A DNA stretch of 64,000 nucleotides. It comes from Siderastrea radians. Taxonomy: Eukaryota > Cnidaria > Anthozoa > Scleractinia > Rhizangiidae. Both the position numbers and the translations under genes were made by a program. Position 1 is the first letter of the stretch. The number at the start of each line of letters is the position of its first letter. The DNA is taken from positions 2,229,987 through 2,293,986 of the forward strand of contig OZ024896.1 in the NCBI GenBank assembly GCA_964017195.1, written 5' to 3'. The notes beneath the pieces were generated by a model. That model was not told the origin of the DNA. It ran no database searches and worked only from the letters and a program-made list of their open reading frames with translations. Shown one piece after another: positions 35,490 through 44,890 of this stretch.

Positions 35490-35674
35490 TAACCAAAATA
35501 AACCGCCCCACCAAAAAATATTTTCAATTAAAGGTTGATAAATCAATGTTATACCCGAGTTGAAATGACTGCACAAATCATAAACATTGAAGAGCTATTG
35601 AAAGAACTAGATCCAGCAACGTTACAAGCTTTAGAGCAATTATTTGCAGAGGACGCTCCTGCTGTTCGAAAAAC
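35303..35674 (+). repeat. Left terminal inverted repeat, 372 bp
   Basis: Matches 51634-52004 in reverse with few mismatches. The inner part covers the ATG and first codons of the gene at 35565. Confidence 0.92.
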
Positions 35675-35954
35675 AGCTGAATGGAAAGAGGTACACAATG
35701 AGTTATTAAAACAACCTTTCTGTCAAAACAGGCAGCAACTTGTGCGTATAATAATGTGCTTAGATTATGATGATAACTGTCGCTGGGAAGGGTTTTGTTA
35801 TCCCTGTCTTAAGCAAGGAATCAATCATGAACTTTTTTACACTCCTCCGATTGAGAATATACCTTTAGTAAAGATTTGCTCTGATACTTACGACTGGCAC
35901 AGCGCATATAACGATTTTATGGAAATTTTTAACCACGGTGTGTTTATTCCATGA
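35565..35954 (+). CDS. Polinton Cys-rich protein 1
   Basis: 129 residues from the ATG at 35565 (MTAQIINIEELL); the frame opens earlier but only this ATG is kept in the right TIR. Central motif VHNELLKQPFC, then a Cys cluster (RWEGFCYPCLKQG) that may bind zinc. The first 37 codons lie inside the TIR, so PolB at the other end starts with nearly the same residues. Paralogue of the next gene. Function unknown. Confidence 0.7.
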   Translation: MTAQIINIEELLKELDPATLQALEQLFAEDAPAVRKTAEWKEVHNELLKQPFCQNRQQLVRIIMCLDYDDNCRWEGFCYPCLKQGINHELFYTPPIENIPLVKICSDTYDWHSAYNDFMEIFNHGVFIP

Positions 35955-36046
35955 AGAGTACCAAGCACCAAAAAAAAAAAAAACGAAACATAATCGAATA
36001 CGAATGATTTTTTTTTATTTGATTAGATATTTGTGAGTCAAATTTG

Positions 36047-36322
36047 ATGGTAACCGGATTCAACACCTGTCAGATAACGGAAGCAATTCAAAACCTACCA
36101 CCAGAGTTACGTGAGATAATTTACAAACATTACCTCGCCATAAAACTGAAAGAGCGAAAGGTTTTGGGTTTGAACTTGGTTCACAACGAGCTTCTAATAC
36201 AACCTTTTTGTCCTGAAATGCAGCGGTTTGTTCATATTATAGTGTGTGTTGCCTATATGCATTGTTGTTGTGGAGGGGGTTGTTACCCTTGTTATAAACA
36301 AGAGAAATCTTACATGAAATAA
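36047..36322 (+). CDS. Polinton Cys-rich protein 2
   Basis: 91 residues from the ATG at 36047. Shares LVHNELLIQPFC, QRFVHIIVC and GCYPCYKQ with the gene at 35565, so the two are tandem paralogues. It has an extra N-terminal segment LPPELREIIYKHYL that looks helical and a little F-box-like (weak). The C-terminus is shorter than its neighbour, perhaps truncated. Function unknown. Confidence 0.65.
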   Translation: MVTGFNTCQITEAIQNLPPELREIIYKHYLAIKLKERKVLGLNLVHNELLIQPFCPEMQRFVHIIVCVAYMHCCCGGGCYPCYKQEKSYMK

Positions 36323-36527
36323 TTATTTCTGTCCCCGATATAATTGATTTAACCCTAATTAAGTTTTGTAATGATATATGGGAAGAGAACCACATTCCCT
36401 AAGTTGTGTTAACGATGCCTGACTTCGTGGTTCGGTGAAACCCGCAGACAATTACGTAATTAATATTCTCGTTCAAACATTGAAAGGGAAACCCCCGTAA
36501 CAACTCAAGATTGAAAAAACAGACAGG

Positions 36528-36845
36528 TTACATTAATTCATAATCAAAATATTCATTACCGTCAGCAGAAGTTTTGAGACCCATTTTGTAGACAAATTGA
36601 TAATAAACATCTTCCATCAGGTCTTCTGTAAGTCGTTTAGGGGCCCACACACAAAACTCATCACCATTTTTTGTTCCTAAAGTTAAAATAGCTGAATCCC
36701 CATATTTACCTTTTCTAAATTTAACTTTTTGAATTTTGTAAATAGCGTCTGAAATACCCCGCCATTTAAAAATTTCTTTTCTTTCAAAACTTTCCTCTGT
36801 TGGCCAGTCTTGTGAGATCGTATGTTGATCTGTGCTGATAGCCAT
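36528..36845 (-). CDS. Polinton small protein, possible OB-fold
   Basis: 105 residues from the ATG at 36845 (MAISTDQ); the frame extends to an upstream ATG at 36935. Pattern KVKFRKGKYGDSAILTL, then FCVWAPKRL, alternating strands that could be an OB-fold DNA-binding protein (inference). First of the minus-strand block. Not a family I can name. Confidence 0.6.
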   Translation of the reverse strand: MAISTDQHTISQDWPTEESFERKEIFKWRGISDAIYKIQKVKFRKGKYGDSAILTLGTKNGDEFCVWAPKRLTEDLMEDVYYQFVYKMGLKTSADGNEYFDYELM

Positions 36846-37061
36846 AGTAAGGTATGTGTTGAAGATACATTTGTTTAATAGCGTGTACTTTTCTACTCGA
36901 GGTAAAATTTTGTGAAGCGCATGCGTAAAAAACATCTTATTATTGTGACATTAAGGTGAAGGACAGAAAAAGAGTACCATAAGGAAGAGAAGAAGAAAAA
37001 TGTGTTTTATATATATTGAAATTACTCAATATTAATTAGTTCACTCATTGGTAAAGCCTTA

Positions 37062-37341
37062 GGGGGGTGATGGTTGGCCATCATCTGAACCCTGTTTGAG
37101 GGCTTGCATGCAGTGAATTACGAGGTATAGGGGAACTCCTTCCAGTGGGAGAGTACCCTCGGGTGAGCCCGCTTCGGCCCTACTGGTGACAGGGGGGTGC
37201 TCAGAGATCCCTCGGGATTTCAACCTCGCTCCCAGAGGTAAAATGTGGAAATGACAACCGCCTTGTCAGCGGTTAAATCCTCGCTTCCGTGAGGTGAAAG
37301 TCCTAGCCGAGGCTAGGCAAGAACAGCCACGAGCACCCCCC
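37062..37341. ncRNA. GC-rich multi-hairpin structure, possible RNA
   Basis: GGGGGGTG (37062-37069) pairs with CACCCCCC (37334-37341) and encloses about nine hairpins: TGATGG/CCATCA, CCCT/AGGG, CCAGTGGG/CCCTACTGG with inner CGGG/CCCG, ATCCC/GGGAT, ACCTC/GAGGT, AACCGC/GCGGTT, CCTCGC/GTGAGG and CCTAGCC/GGCTAGG. T5 follows at about 37350. GC content is far above its AT-rich surroundings. The strand is not settled. No known RNA family recognised. Confidence 0.55.
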
Positions 37342-37362
37342 GATTAGGGTTTTTGCTCTTTT

Positions 37363-37460
37363 AAGTGACCTGTCACGCAATGTCACGCGTGACTGTCACG
37401 TTTGCTGTCACACAATGTCACGCCTCTTGTCACATAAGGTCACGCGTGACTATCACACAT
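37363..37460. repeat. GTCAC/GTGAC array
   Basis: About ten GTCAC or GTGAC words in 98 bases (for example TGTCACGCAATGTCACGCGTGACTG has three), right after the structured region. It could be an iteron-like protein-binding array or origin (inference). Confidence 0.55.
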
Positions 37461-37499
37461 TTTTCGTTGTTTATAAGAGTTTTATAAGGAAAAATCGTT

Positions 37500-37700
37500 T
37501 TATGGAACCACATCATAGCCTGAAATCGGGTAACCGTCTTCATCACAAGTTGATAATTTTATTTTTTGCGAAGAACATTCACGAGTTGGTAACATTATTT
37601 TTGAAACACACTCACGAGTAATGTATCGTATTTGTCTTAAGTCAGGAGGAGTGAGAAGTTCAAGAAACCAATGACAAATAGTCACAAAAAGTGCAATCAT
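37500..37700 (-). CDS. Polinton small membrane-like protein
   Basis: 66 residues, MIALFVTICHWFLELL at the start (hydrophobic, perhaps a signal or anchor). Kept because TATATAC lies about 14 bases upstream of the ATG, the start context of most other genes in the element. Function unknown. Confidence 0.45.
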   Translation of the reverse strand: MIALFVTICHWFLELLTPPDLRQIRYITRECVSKIMLPTRECSSQKIKLSTCDEDGYPISGYDVVP

Positions 37701-37731
37701 TTTTGTTTGCGTATATAATTACTTGAAAAAT

Positions 37732-38218
37732 CTACAATTGAGCGAATTTTTTATCGTACTTTCTTTGAACAGAAAGCGGAATCTCCATACAATGATCAGT
37801 GATGAAATTATCTTTCATTTTCAAACTATCAAGAAAGACCTTCTTGTCGAAAACTTCGCCTCGGAGATAAAAGCGAATCTCGTCAAGGATTTTCTGGTAT
37901 TCGACACGGGCCAAATTTGCTCGTTCCATTTTTTTATCGAATTTTTTAAGGCTTACGACTGCTTTCAAAAGAAGTCCAACACCAGTTAAAGTTGCCATGA
38001 CAGCAGGGTTCAGTGTTATTCCTCCAGCTATTGCCGCACTAATTATTAACTTGCCAGCTGAAAGATTACAAACAAACTTTTTTCTTCGAAAACCGCGGTG
38101 CAACTTTTCATATCCATAATGTTTTTTTGTGGTAATGAGTATATAAATCTTTCAGAAGTTTAACTTTCTCTGCTAAAAGTGTTTGGTCGATATGGTTGAA
38201 TTCGAAAATGTCCCGCAT
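37732..38218 (-). pseudogene. Polinton two-helix membrane protein (one frameshift)
   Basis: ATG at 38218 follows TTATTATACTGCACA. The N-terminal part (MRDIFEFNHIDQTLLAEK) is open to about 38130; the rest is open in another frame from 38103. The switch lies near an A7 run (38122-38128). The middle has two hydrophobic stretches (LIISAAIAGGI, TLTGVGLLLKAV) and the C-terminus is charged. Family not named; position next to the fibre gene suggests a capsid or membrane role (inference). Confidence 0.6.
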
Positions 38219-38245
38219 TGTGCAGTATAATAAATGTAAAAATAT

Positions 38246-40056
38246 TTATGGCATTCGATATTCAATTAACATTAAGAGTTTTTCATCTTTCATGCGTAAA
38301 TTCAGTTCAAAATATATTGAACAACAAGAATTAAATATATGATTAATATTAATTGTTTGTGTTTTTGTTGTTTCGGTTGAATTAAATATTTCAACAGAAC
38401 TAGCATCTATTCCAATAAAACTAGGATCTTGAAATGACAAATGCATTTGAAGGGAAATAGGACTATATTGTCTTTTGTTTTTCATATACATTACTTTTAT
38501 TTTTAATATCTTATCATTCTGATTCATTCTTATTTCTTCACAACCATTTAATAAAAATTTGCTTCCATTTTTAGTATTTAAAAAACCATGTATATAATTA
38601 ACGGAACCACTCAAATTGTGTCCGTTTAAAGACAAATCTGTTTGCGTAACCATTTTTCCCGTTTTCAATTACAAAAGCGGTGTCATAGACACTTGGGTCA
38701 ACATTTGAAATTGTTTCTTTAACACCATAGACAATTAAATGCCCAATTGTTAAAAACGATTGCTTACTGACTGTACCGTGCAGATCGAGATATATAAATT
38801 GTGGGGGTGAGCTACCCCATCTGTGAAAGTGGATAACTGTTTTGGTGTACTTCTCGAATGTTTTGGTTGTTTCATCAGCAATTGAAATCGTTGTTCCTTG
38901 AGCTGTTACACTTATCATATTCATTTCCGGCGGAAACCATTCAACCACCATTGTGTAATATCCGACCGGAAGTTTATATAAGTTAAAACCGAGGCGTGAC
39001 CGGTACTGGTTGGGCGAGCCTTTTTCAAACAAGAGTTTAAGTTGGTAAGCTTTTTTATTAATTTGATGTGGAGAATTGGGAAAATCAGCAATACCCAAAA
39101 CCTCGATATTGTTTTCACTCGAAGATTCATCAGTGTCTTCCATCAAGTATCTGAAGGCGTCCCTTTTTTGACCTGAGTTATTGATCTGAGATTCACGAAT
39201 TTTTTGAGTGACAAGATCTCTCAAATCTGATATTTCCTCTTGCACAAAATCAACATTAACTGCGGATTTCGAATCTCTGTAATCGGTTTGTAAGTTAATA
39301 ATTTTATTGTTATTTAAATTCAAGTTTCCAGTCATATTGTTAGTGCCATCAACTTTGAGAAACTTTTTTTGTGTCATGTCATCAATTCTGTTGTTAACAA
39401 ACTCGACACATGCGGCGTCTCTTTGGTTTGATGGAAGATCAAGGTTGATAATTGAATTATTTTTCATATCAATATCAGATCCTTTATCCAGTTTTTTTTC
39501 AAGCTGATTTTCGACATACTTTTTGTTTGTGGCTTGATCTGCCTGTGTTGGGTCTTTCACATTGAAAATTGTATTATTATTCAGATCAATATTTGCTTCC
39601 ATTTGTCCACCCTCTGTTTTGAAAGAAAGATATTTCTCATATCTTGATAGCTTATTGCCTTCGTCAAATCGCCGCGGACAGGATATGGGTTGCTTTTTAA
39701 TCGCAAGATACTGTACTTATTTTGCATGTCAATATCAGCAGAACCGCTTACACTACCCTGAGATCCAGGATCACCTTTTTCTCCTTTATCACCCTTATCG
39801 CCCTTATCACCCTTATCACCCTTGTCGCCTTTTAAACCTTGTGGTCCTTGTGCTCCCCTCTGCCCTTGTTGTCCAGCAGACCCTTTTTTTCCTCTTGGAC
39901 CAGAAGGACCCTGTGGTCCTCCAGGGCCTTTGTCACCCTTCGGTCCAGGAGGACCCTCAGGGCCAGGAGGACCCCCTGGGCCAGGAGGACCAACTTTTCC
40001 ACTTTCACTCGTCGTGTGTGGCTATTTCCACCTATTTGGCTGTTAATATACCCCAT
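38246..40056 (-). pseudogene. Collagen-like fibre protein (two frameshifts)
   Basis: Predicted attachment fibre. After a short N-terminus starting at the ATG at 40056 (box GATATATA directly before it) there is a collagen-type Gly-X-Y run of about 45 triplets (about 40000-39760, ending in GDK repeats). Three repeats of the pattern NNxIxNL...DAxxxxxV, seen in phage tail fibres, follow (39600-39240), then a C-terminal head. Frames change at a CA-rich spot near 40010 and at an A5 near 38650; the C-terminal part is 38246-38668. The start overlaps the ATPase stop (TAATG). Confidence 0.7.
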
Positions 40057-40689
40057 TATATATCTTCATCAAAATTTTTTTTCATTAACTTCTGGGGTTT
40101 GTCATAGTAAAGGAAAGAATATTTTTCATCGGTGGCGCGATCTAAAACCTCATGATCCACACCTACTTCGTTTGCAATTCGTTTGTTTTCTTTTGGATCT
40201 AATCTGAAAATACAAAGATGGCTGTAGTTAACACGGATGTCTTTTGGCACCTTGTAAAAGGTTTGAGAGAGGTAAATAACGCAGCAGTTTTTGTGCCGCC
40301 CATTGATAAAATAGTTTATGATGCTGTTTTGGTTTTTTTCACAAACAAGATCATCAAAAACTACTATTTTTTGGTTGTCCGCCGGAAGTTCTTCGAGTGG
40401 AATGATTTCATCACCGTAAGCCTCAATAACATCATAACCAGCCTGGGGGTTGATTTTTTCAGCAAAGTCCTGTAAAAGATTCTGATATTTGTTCTGGTGC
40501 AGGTTTTTTTGAAAAGAGGTAAATTTTGTCATACTCTAACAACTCATAAAGCATATGCAGTAATGTGTTTGTTTTACCAGAATTACTGGGCCCACAAATT
40601 AACATCCGAAAAACATCTGCTGGCATACAAGGGTGACCTTGCTTGTAGTCACTCTCGGAAGAACCTGGGCCATAATTTGGAATCTTCAT
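40056..40689 (-). pseudogene. Packaging ATPase, FtsK/HerA type (one frameshift)
   Basis: DNA-packaging ATPase that loads genomes into capsids. Walker A GPSNSGKTNT in the first part (40689-40459) and Walker B KIVVFDDL in the second (40532-40056), then a sensor-type stretch VIYLSQTF. The two parts are in different frames; the change lies near an A7 at 40504-40510. It is divergent from the gene at 40724, sharing a 34-bp gap with TATATATT. Confidence 0.85.
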
Positions 40690-40723
40690 TTTTTTTTCGC
40701 TTCTATATATTCACGCTGGAAAT
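40690..40723. promoter_or_regulatory. Divergent promoter gap with TATATATT
   Basis: 34 bases between two divergent ATGs. A single TATA-like box (40704-40711) could serve both genes. Confidence 0.55.
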
Positions 40724-41347
40724 ATGTCGATGAAAAAATGGCGTCAGTTGGCTGAAGAAAAGTCGAAGCTAGATGAACAAACAGAAGAAATTCACCAAAA
40801 ATTCAAAATGGATAAAATTAAGAAAGAGTTTGGTCAGCTTTCAGGAGAAGAGCTTTTTAAACCAATCACAAAAAGGCTTGATGAAAAGAGCAGCACCACT
40901 GTGGAAGAAGAGGAAGAAGAGGAGCAGGAAGTTCCTGATTACACAATGGATGAATTTGACGAAAACAACCCATTTGATTATGAATTCAGACCGGATGCAC
41001 CATCACCAGAACCATCACCACCACCATCACCACCACCTTATCAAGAATTTGATGGTGATGATTTACCACTACCACCCCCACCGCTGATGGAAGAAGCATC
41101 CACACGTACAAAGTGGGGGATGCCGGGACCGGTTGAGCTAGAATATCCCAGTGAAGCAATCTTGTTGCAAAATATCAATCGGCTCATTACCGTAAAAGGA
41201 AATGATCCCAACTTCAAAGTAGGAAAATCGAAATTAGGTTTGAAAGGCAAAACCATTGCGGAACTCGAAAAAATGAGAGATGAGATCTATAAAAGAAGGG
41301 GAACCCAACCTCTTTCGAAACGGTTACAGGAGGGGAAAAAAGACTGA
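40724..41347 (+). CDS. Polinton acidic, proline-rich protein
   Basis: 207 residues. N-terminal coiled-coil-like charged part, a Glu run (VEEEEEEEQEV), then a Pro-rich stretch with a PPPY motif (SPPPYQEF) and PLPPPP, and a C-terminal ELEKMRDEIYKRRG helix. PPxY motifs recruit Nedd4-type ligases in some animal viruses (known), but a role here is only inference. The next frame continues without a gap after an A6 at 41336-41341, so the two may be one frameshifted protein. Family unknown. Confidence 0.65.
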   Translation: MSMKKWRQLAEEKSKLDEQTEEIHQKFKMDKIKKEFGQLSGEELFKPITKRLDEKSSTTVEEEEEEEQEVPDYTMDEFDENNPFDYEFRPDAPSPEPSPPPSPPPYQEFDGDDLPLPPPPLMEEASTRTKWGMPGPVELEYPSEAILLQNINRLITVKGNDPNFKVGKSKLGLKGKTIAELEKMRDEIYKRRGTQPLSKRLQEGKKD

Positions 41348-41406
41348 AGTCCACTTCCTTACAAGAAAAAAGAGAAAGACCTCTAACGCCTTTGGAAAAA
41401 ACTGTC

Positions 41407-41667
41407 ATGAGCCGAAGACCTGCTTTTGAACTTTCTGACAATGAAGATGACTTCCCTGAACAGGATTGGGAAACAGAAGGAAGCGGCATCGCTGATGAAG
41501 CTGAAAAATTGATCGATCAACTTTATTTGAGATTAGGATCGATAAAAGCAGGAAACAGCTCAATAAAACTGAAAAATCAGGTGTTATATCTGCTTGATTT
41601 ACTTGTTGAACTCGGCACAATAAATAAAAAGGAAAAGAAAAAAATTATTTCTGATTATATACAATGA
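41407..41667 (+). CDS. Polinton helical protein
   Basis: 86 residues from the ATG at 41407 (MSRRPAFELSDNEDD): acidic N-terminus, then helices AEKLIDQLYLRL and VLYLLDLLVELG. It may be the C-terminal half of the preceding protein. Its stop overlaps the ATG of the penton-like gene at 41664 (ATGA). Confidence 0.6.
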   Translation: MSRRPAFELSDNEDDFPEQDWETEGSGIADEAEKLIDQLYLRLGSIKAGNSSIKLKNQVLYLLDLLVELGTINKKEKKKIISDYIQ

Positions 41668-42423
41668 GCTTTGAAATACTGCTTGACTCGAACCTTGCAA
41701 AACTAGAAGTTGGTGGAGAACAGAATGTTTCACACGATTTTACAGTGAGTTTTTATCCCCCTATCAACTTAGGTGAAGGAAAATATAAAGCCGCGCTAGA
41801 CAGACTTATTACAATGAGTTACTCATGGAATAATATCGATTCTCGTTATGATAACAACAAAATTAGATGGAAGAAAAAAACAGAACAAGCGTGGAAAACT
41901 TTAACTTTTCCGAATGGAATGTATGATTACAAAAGAATCAACACATTTATTCAGCAACACACCGGTAAAGTAGACCCAACAAACAGACAGTGATTACATT
42001 TTCACAATGTATTTCGATATGTCAATTTATAGAATTGTGACTTTGATACATAAAGATTATGAGCTTGACTTGTCACAAGGAAATTTGGGCGAATTGATTG
42101 GTTATGGAAAAAGTACCTTGAGGGGGGATGTTGTCGGAAGGAAAGTTCCAAATATTACAAGAGGTGTTGATTGGGTATATTTGCACTGCGATCTTATCTC
42201 GCGCCGAACAAACAATATTCCAAACGATGTGGTATACTGTTTCTCAACATCAGATCTTCTGGTTAGCTATCCATTTCAAAAAGAGCCGCGTCGGCTTAAG
42301 TGGCATTCTGTGAATAAAAGTTATATTGATAAAATAAGGGTTTGGGTAACAGACGGAAGAAACAATATCCTTGATCTCAACGGGACAGACGTTGCATTAA
42401 GCTTAATGATTGAAAAAGAGTAA
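41664..42423 (+). pseudogene. Penton-like minor capsid protein (one frameshift)
   Basis: Probable single-jelly-roll protein that fills capsid vertices. Box TTATATACA is directly before the ATG. First part 41664-41993 (DFTVSFYPPINL, FPNGMYDYKRINTFIQ), second part 42007-42423 (MSIYRIVTLIH, NLGELIGYG, VDWVYLHCDLI). The frame shifts by one near 41978-41992. Neighbours (ATPase, MCP, protease) support a capsid role. Assignment is by position and pattern. Confidence 0.65.
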
Positions 42424-42453
42424 GAATTTTTTTTCTTGGTAAAATATACAATC

Positions 42454-42831
42454 ATGAATCATCCGAGTGAGTGGGCAAGATACTTTGACAAAAACACCGG
42501 ACGTTATCGATATAAACACAAAGGGTCGGGTGTGATCCGTGACACCTTCATGACCATCGGCAAAGTATTCAAAGACACTGCAAAGAACGTTGCAAAGAAA
42601 ACAGCCGAAAAAGCCACAAAAACAATCGCTGAAAAAGCGGGTCAGAGAGTTGGTGAACTTGCTGTTGAAAAAGGTTCGAAACAAATACGAAAACTACTGC
42701 AAGAGCGAAAAAAACAAAAACCATTGTCTAAAGACGCAAAAAAGAAACTTGCAAATATTTTGCAAAACCAAACACAGAAAAAATCAGACGCTCTTATGAA
42801 ATTGAATCGAAGTTTGGCAAACGAAATTTAA
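42454..42831 (+). CDS. Polinton basic core-like protein
   Basis: 125 residues. MNHPSEWARYFDKNTGRY, then a Lys/Ala-rich helical body (AKKTAEKATKTIAEKAGQ). AATATACA four bases before the ATG. The high positive charge suggests a DNA-binding core or pVI/pX-type minor protein (inference). Intact frame, between the penton-like and MCP genes. Confidence 0.6.
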   Translation: MNHPSEWARYFDKNTGRYRYKHKGSGVIRDTFMTIGKVFKDTAKNVAKKTAEKATKTIAEKAGQRVGELAVEKGSKQIRKLLQERKKQKPLSKDAKKKLANILQNQTQKKSDALMKLNRSLANEI

Positions 42832-42868
42832 TTTTAAAAAAAAATTTTTCTTTTAATATATCTGCAAC

Positions 42869-44135
42869 ATGTTCAGAACTCCACAATTCCTTAAACGGTC
42901 AGAAGATATCCTTATTGAATGTGAAAAACGGTTAGAAGACCCCGGGAATAATCAAACAAGAAAAAAGTGGTTATAAATTCGTAATAGAAGACAGAAACCA
43001 TTTTTATGACTGGTACAGAGCTTATTTCTTAGTTCATTTTAAGTTTGAAGCAAATGCAAATGGAGGTAACATTGTAGCTGACACTGAATCTGCTCCGATA
43101 AATGGGTCTTTTTCATTAATCAAAAATATGAGAGTTTCATCAGCGGGGACAGAAGTTACTGAGTCAAACAATATCCACAAAGGGATTTTCATTAAAAATC
43201 TGCTTGACTATTCAAACGATTATTCGGGAACTGTGGCAAAAGATCAATTTTGGTATCTTGACGTTGACGCAACCACAGTTACAGATGCAAATGCGACTAA
43301 CCTTGGAATGCGTGCAAGAGCTCTTCTTTCACATGGTGGAAAGATAGTTGAGACAAAAATTCCTTTAAACAGATACGCATTTTTCGAAAATCTTTCCGAA
43401 GCTCTTTTACCACCAACGAAAATTGAGTTTGATGTTACTCTGCAAGATGATAAAGAACTTATTTACCAAAACGATGGAACAGCTCGAAGACTTGTTGTTA
43501 AAAAATTTGAGTTATGGGTTCCACAACTATCTTTCCACGGTGAAGGGCAAAAATTTGTAAATGAAAATTTTTTAAAAACAAAAAAAATTAAATACTTGAA
43601 AGAACGAATTATGGAAAGTTCCCCAAGAACTGATACTGGTGGTACGTGTTCGTTTACAGCTGCAATTAAAAATGTAAAACACGTATTCATATTTCTTCAA
43701 CAATATCGTAAAAAAAATTCTTACACACAAAACCCTTACTTTTTTGATACATTTAATATCGATGGTGATAACTCGGCAAAATTAACTAGATGTCGACTAA
43801 ATTATGGTGAAAATTTTTACCCTTCAGTTTATTTCTCAGACAAAAACAAATTGAGAATTTACGAACATTTGATAAATTATAGGTACAGAAATTATGATTA
43901 CAACAGCGGTGTTCAGCTACAGATTGCAAACTTCGAGAGTTTATACCCGATCATTCACTTCGATCTAAGAAATAATGAAAAATTTATGACAAATGATCTC
44001 CTTAATCTTACTTTAGAATATGAATTAAACGAAACAGCAGACCTTCGATACATTATATACGCATATGTTATAAATGAAGAAGAATTTGTTTTAGAAACAC
44101 TTGGTAATGAGCTTGTTGTCGTTTTAAAAAATTAA
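42869..44135 (+). pseudogene. Major capsid protein, double jelly-roll (one frameshift)
   Basis: Hexon-like major capsid protein. ATG at 42869, fourteen bases after AATATA. A short N-terminal part in frame one ends in TAA near 42975; from about 42945 the other frame is open to 44135. Key stretches: YKFVIEDRNHFYDWY, HKGIFIKNLLDYSND, DQFWYLDVD, FDVTLQDDKELIYQN and YPIIHFDLRN. The break lies near CCCCGGG at 42940-42946. Otherwise the body is long and open, about the length expected for Polinton MCPs. Confidence 0.8.
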
Positions 44136-44160
44136 AAAAATTCTGAATATAATATACACA

Positions 44161-44865
44161 ATGACAACTTATCATCCATTCAAAATCGCACTGACTGATG
44201 GTCAGAAAAAAACCCTTCAAAAAGCTTATGTTACAAAGATGCCTGTTGGTCTGAAAGTCAAACCAGACCAAATTGGGCTTGGTGACGAACTTCTTCTCAC
44301 TGAAACTCAAATCAAGCGATTGAAAAAAAGATCGGCGGAAGGGAAAGGAATGGTAATAAAATTTAGCCAGACACAGCTTCAGAAAACTGCGCAGAGTGGT
44401 GGAAATTTGTTTTCTGCTATGTTAGGTTTGGCACGACCTTTGATAAAGCCAGCCCTTGGAGCATTAGCAAGTGCAGGCTTGAGTTTTGGCGCTGAAAAGG
44501 TACTGAAAAAGATATTCGGAAATGGTTTTGGGCCAAGAGAAATTGAGCTTTACAAACTTGTTCAGCAAATGACTCCTGCTCAGAAAAAGGCGACAAAGCA
44601 ATATCTTGTTGGAAAAGGTTTGGTGAAAGGAGGCGGCGCACAATACGGCGGTTTCCTTGGCATGTTGGCGTCTATCGGAGTACCTTTGGCCCTTGATTTG
44701 GTTAGAAAAATAATTGGAAAAGGTATGCAAACGCAACCACCACCGCCGCCACCACGAACAAGACGATCACCAGGAATGCCAAAAGGTAAAGGGATGCAAA
44801 TTCAACCTCCACCTTTTTTCGGAACTTGGGATGATTATTATCGGTTAAAAAAAACTAAAATTTGA
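44161..44865 (+). CDS. Polinton pX/pVI-like membrane-active or core protein
   Basis: 234 residues; ATG three bases after AATATACA. Basic N-terminus, hydrophobic helix LARPLIKPALGALASAG, later GGFLGMLASIGVPLAL between Gly/Lys-rich parts, and a Pro run near the end. It precedes the protease gene, as in adenovirus-related gene orders. The Gly-Gly sites (GGG, KGGG) could be protease cut sites (inference). The frame may continue into the protease after a +1 step at an A8 (44847-44854). Confidence 0.6.
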   Translation: MTTYHPFKIALTDGQKKTLQKAYVTKMPVGLKVKPDQIGLGDELLLTETQIKRLKKRSAEGKGMVIKFSQTQLQKTAQSGGNLFSAMLGLARPLIKPALGALASAGLSFGAEKVLKKIFGNGFGPREIELYKLVQQMTPAQKKATKQYLVGKGLVKGGGAQYGGFLGMLASIGVPLALDLVRKIIGKGMQTQPPPPPPRTRRSPGMPKGKGMQIQPPPFFGTWDDYYRLKKTKI

Positions 44866-44890
44866 AGATAAACCTCTTTCCAACATTGAC

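Noticed and set aside
37062..37341. RNase P or group II intron RNA, from GAGGTGAAAGTCC
   Set aside because: Only this short word matches; order and other conserved elements are missing.
38598..38650. Fibre C-terminus ending FVFKRTQFEWFR
   Set aside because: Out-of-frame tail after an A5; the other frame continues for 130 more codons.
39822..40207. Plus-strand Pro-rich frames opposite the collagen repeat
   Set aside because: They are antisense shadows of the Gly-X-Y coding strand.
44840..44860. Canonical -1 slippery site at the A8 between the pX-like gene and protease
   Set aside because: The protease lies in the +1 frame; a -1 slip runs into a stop.
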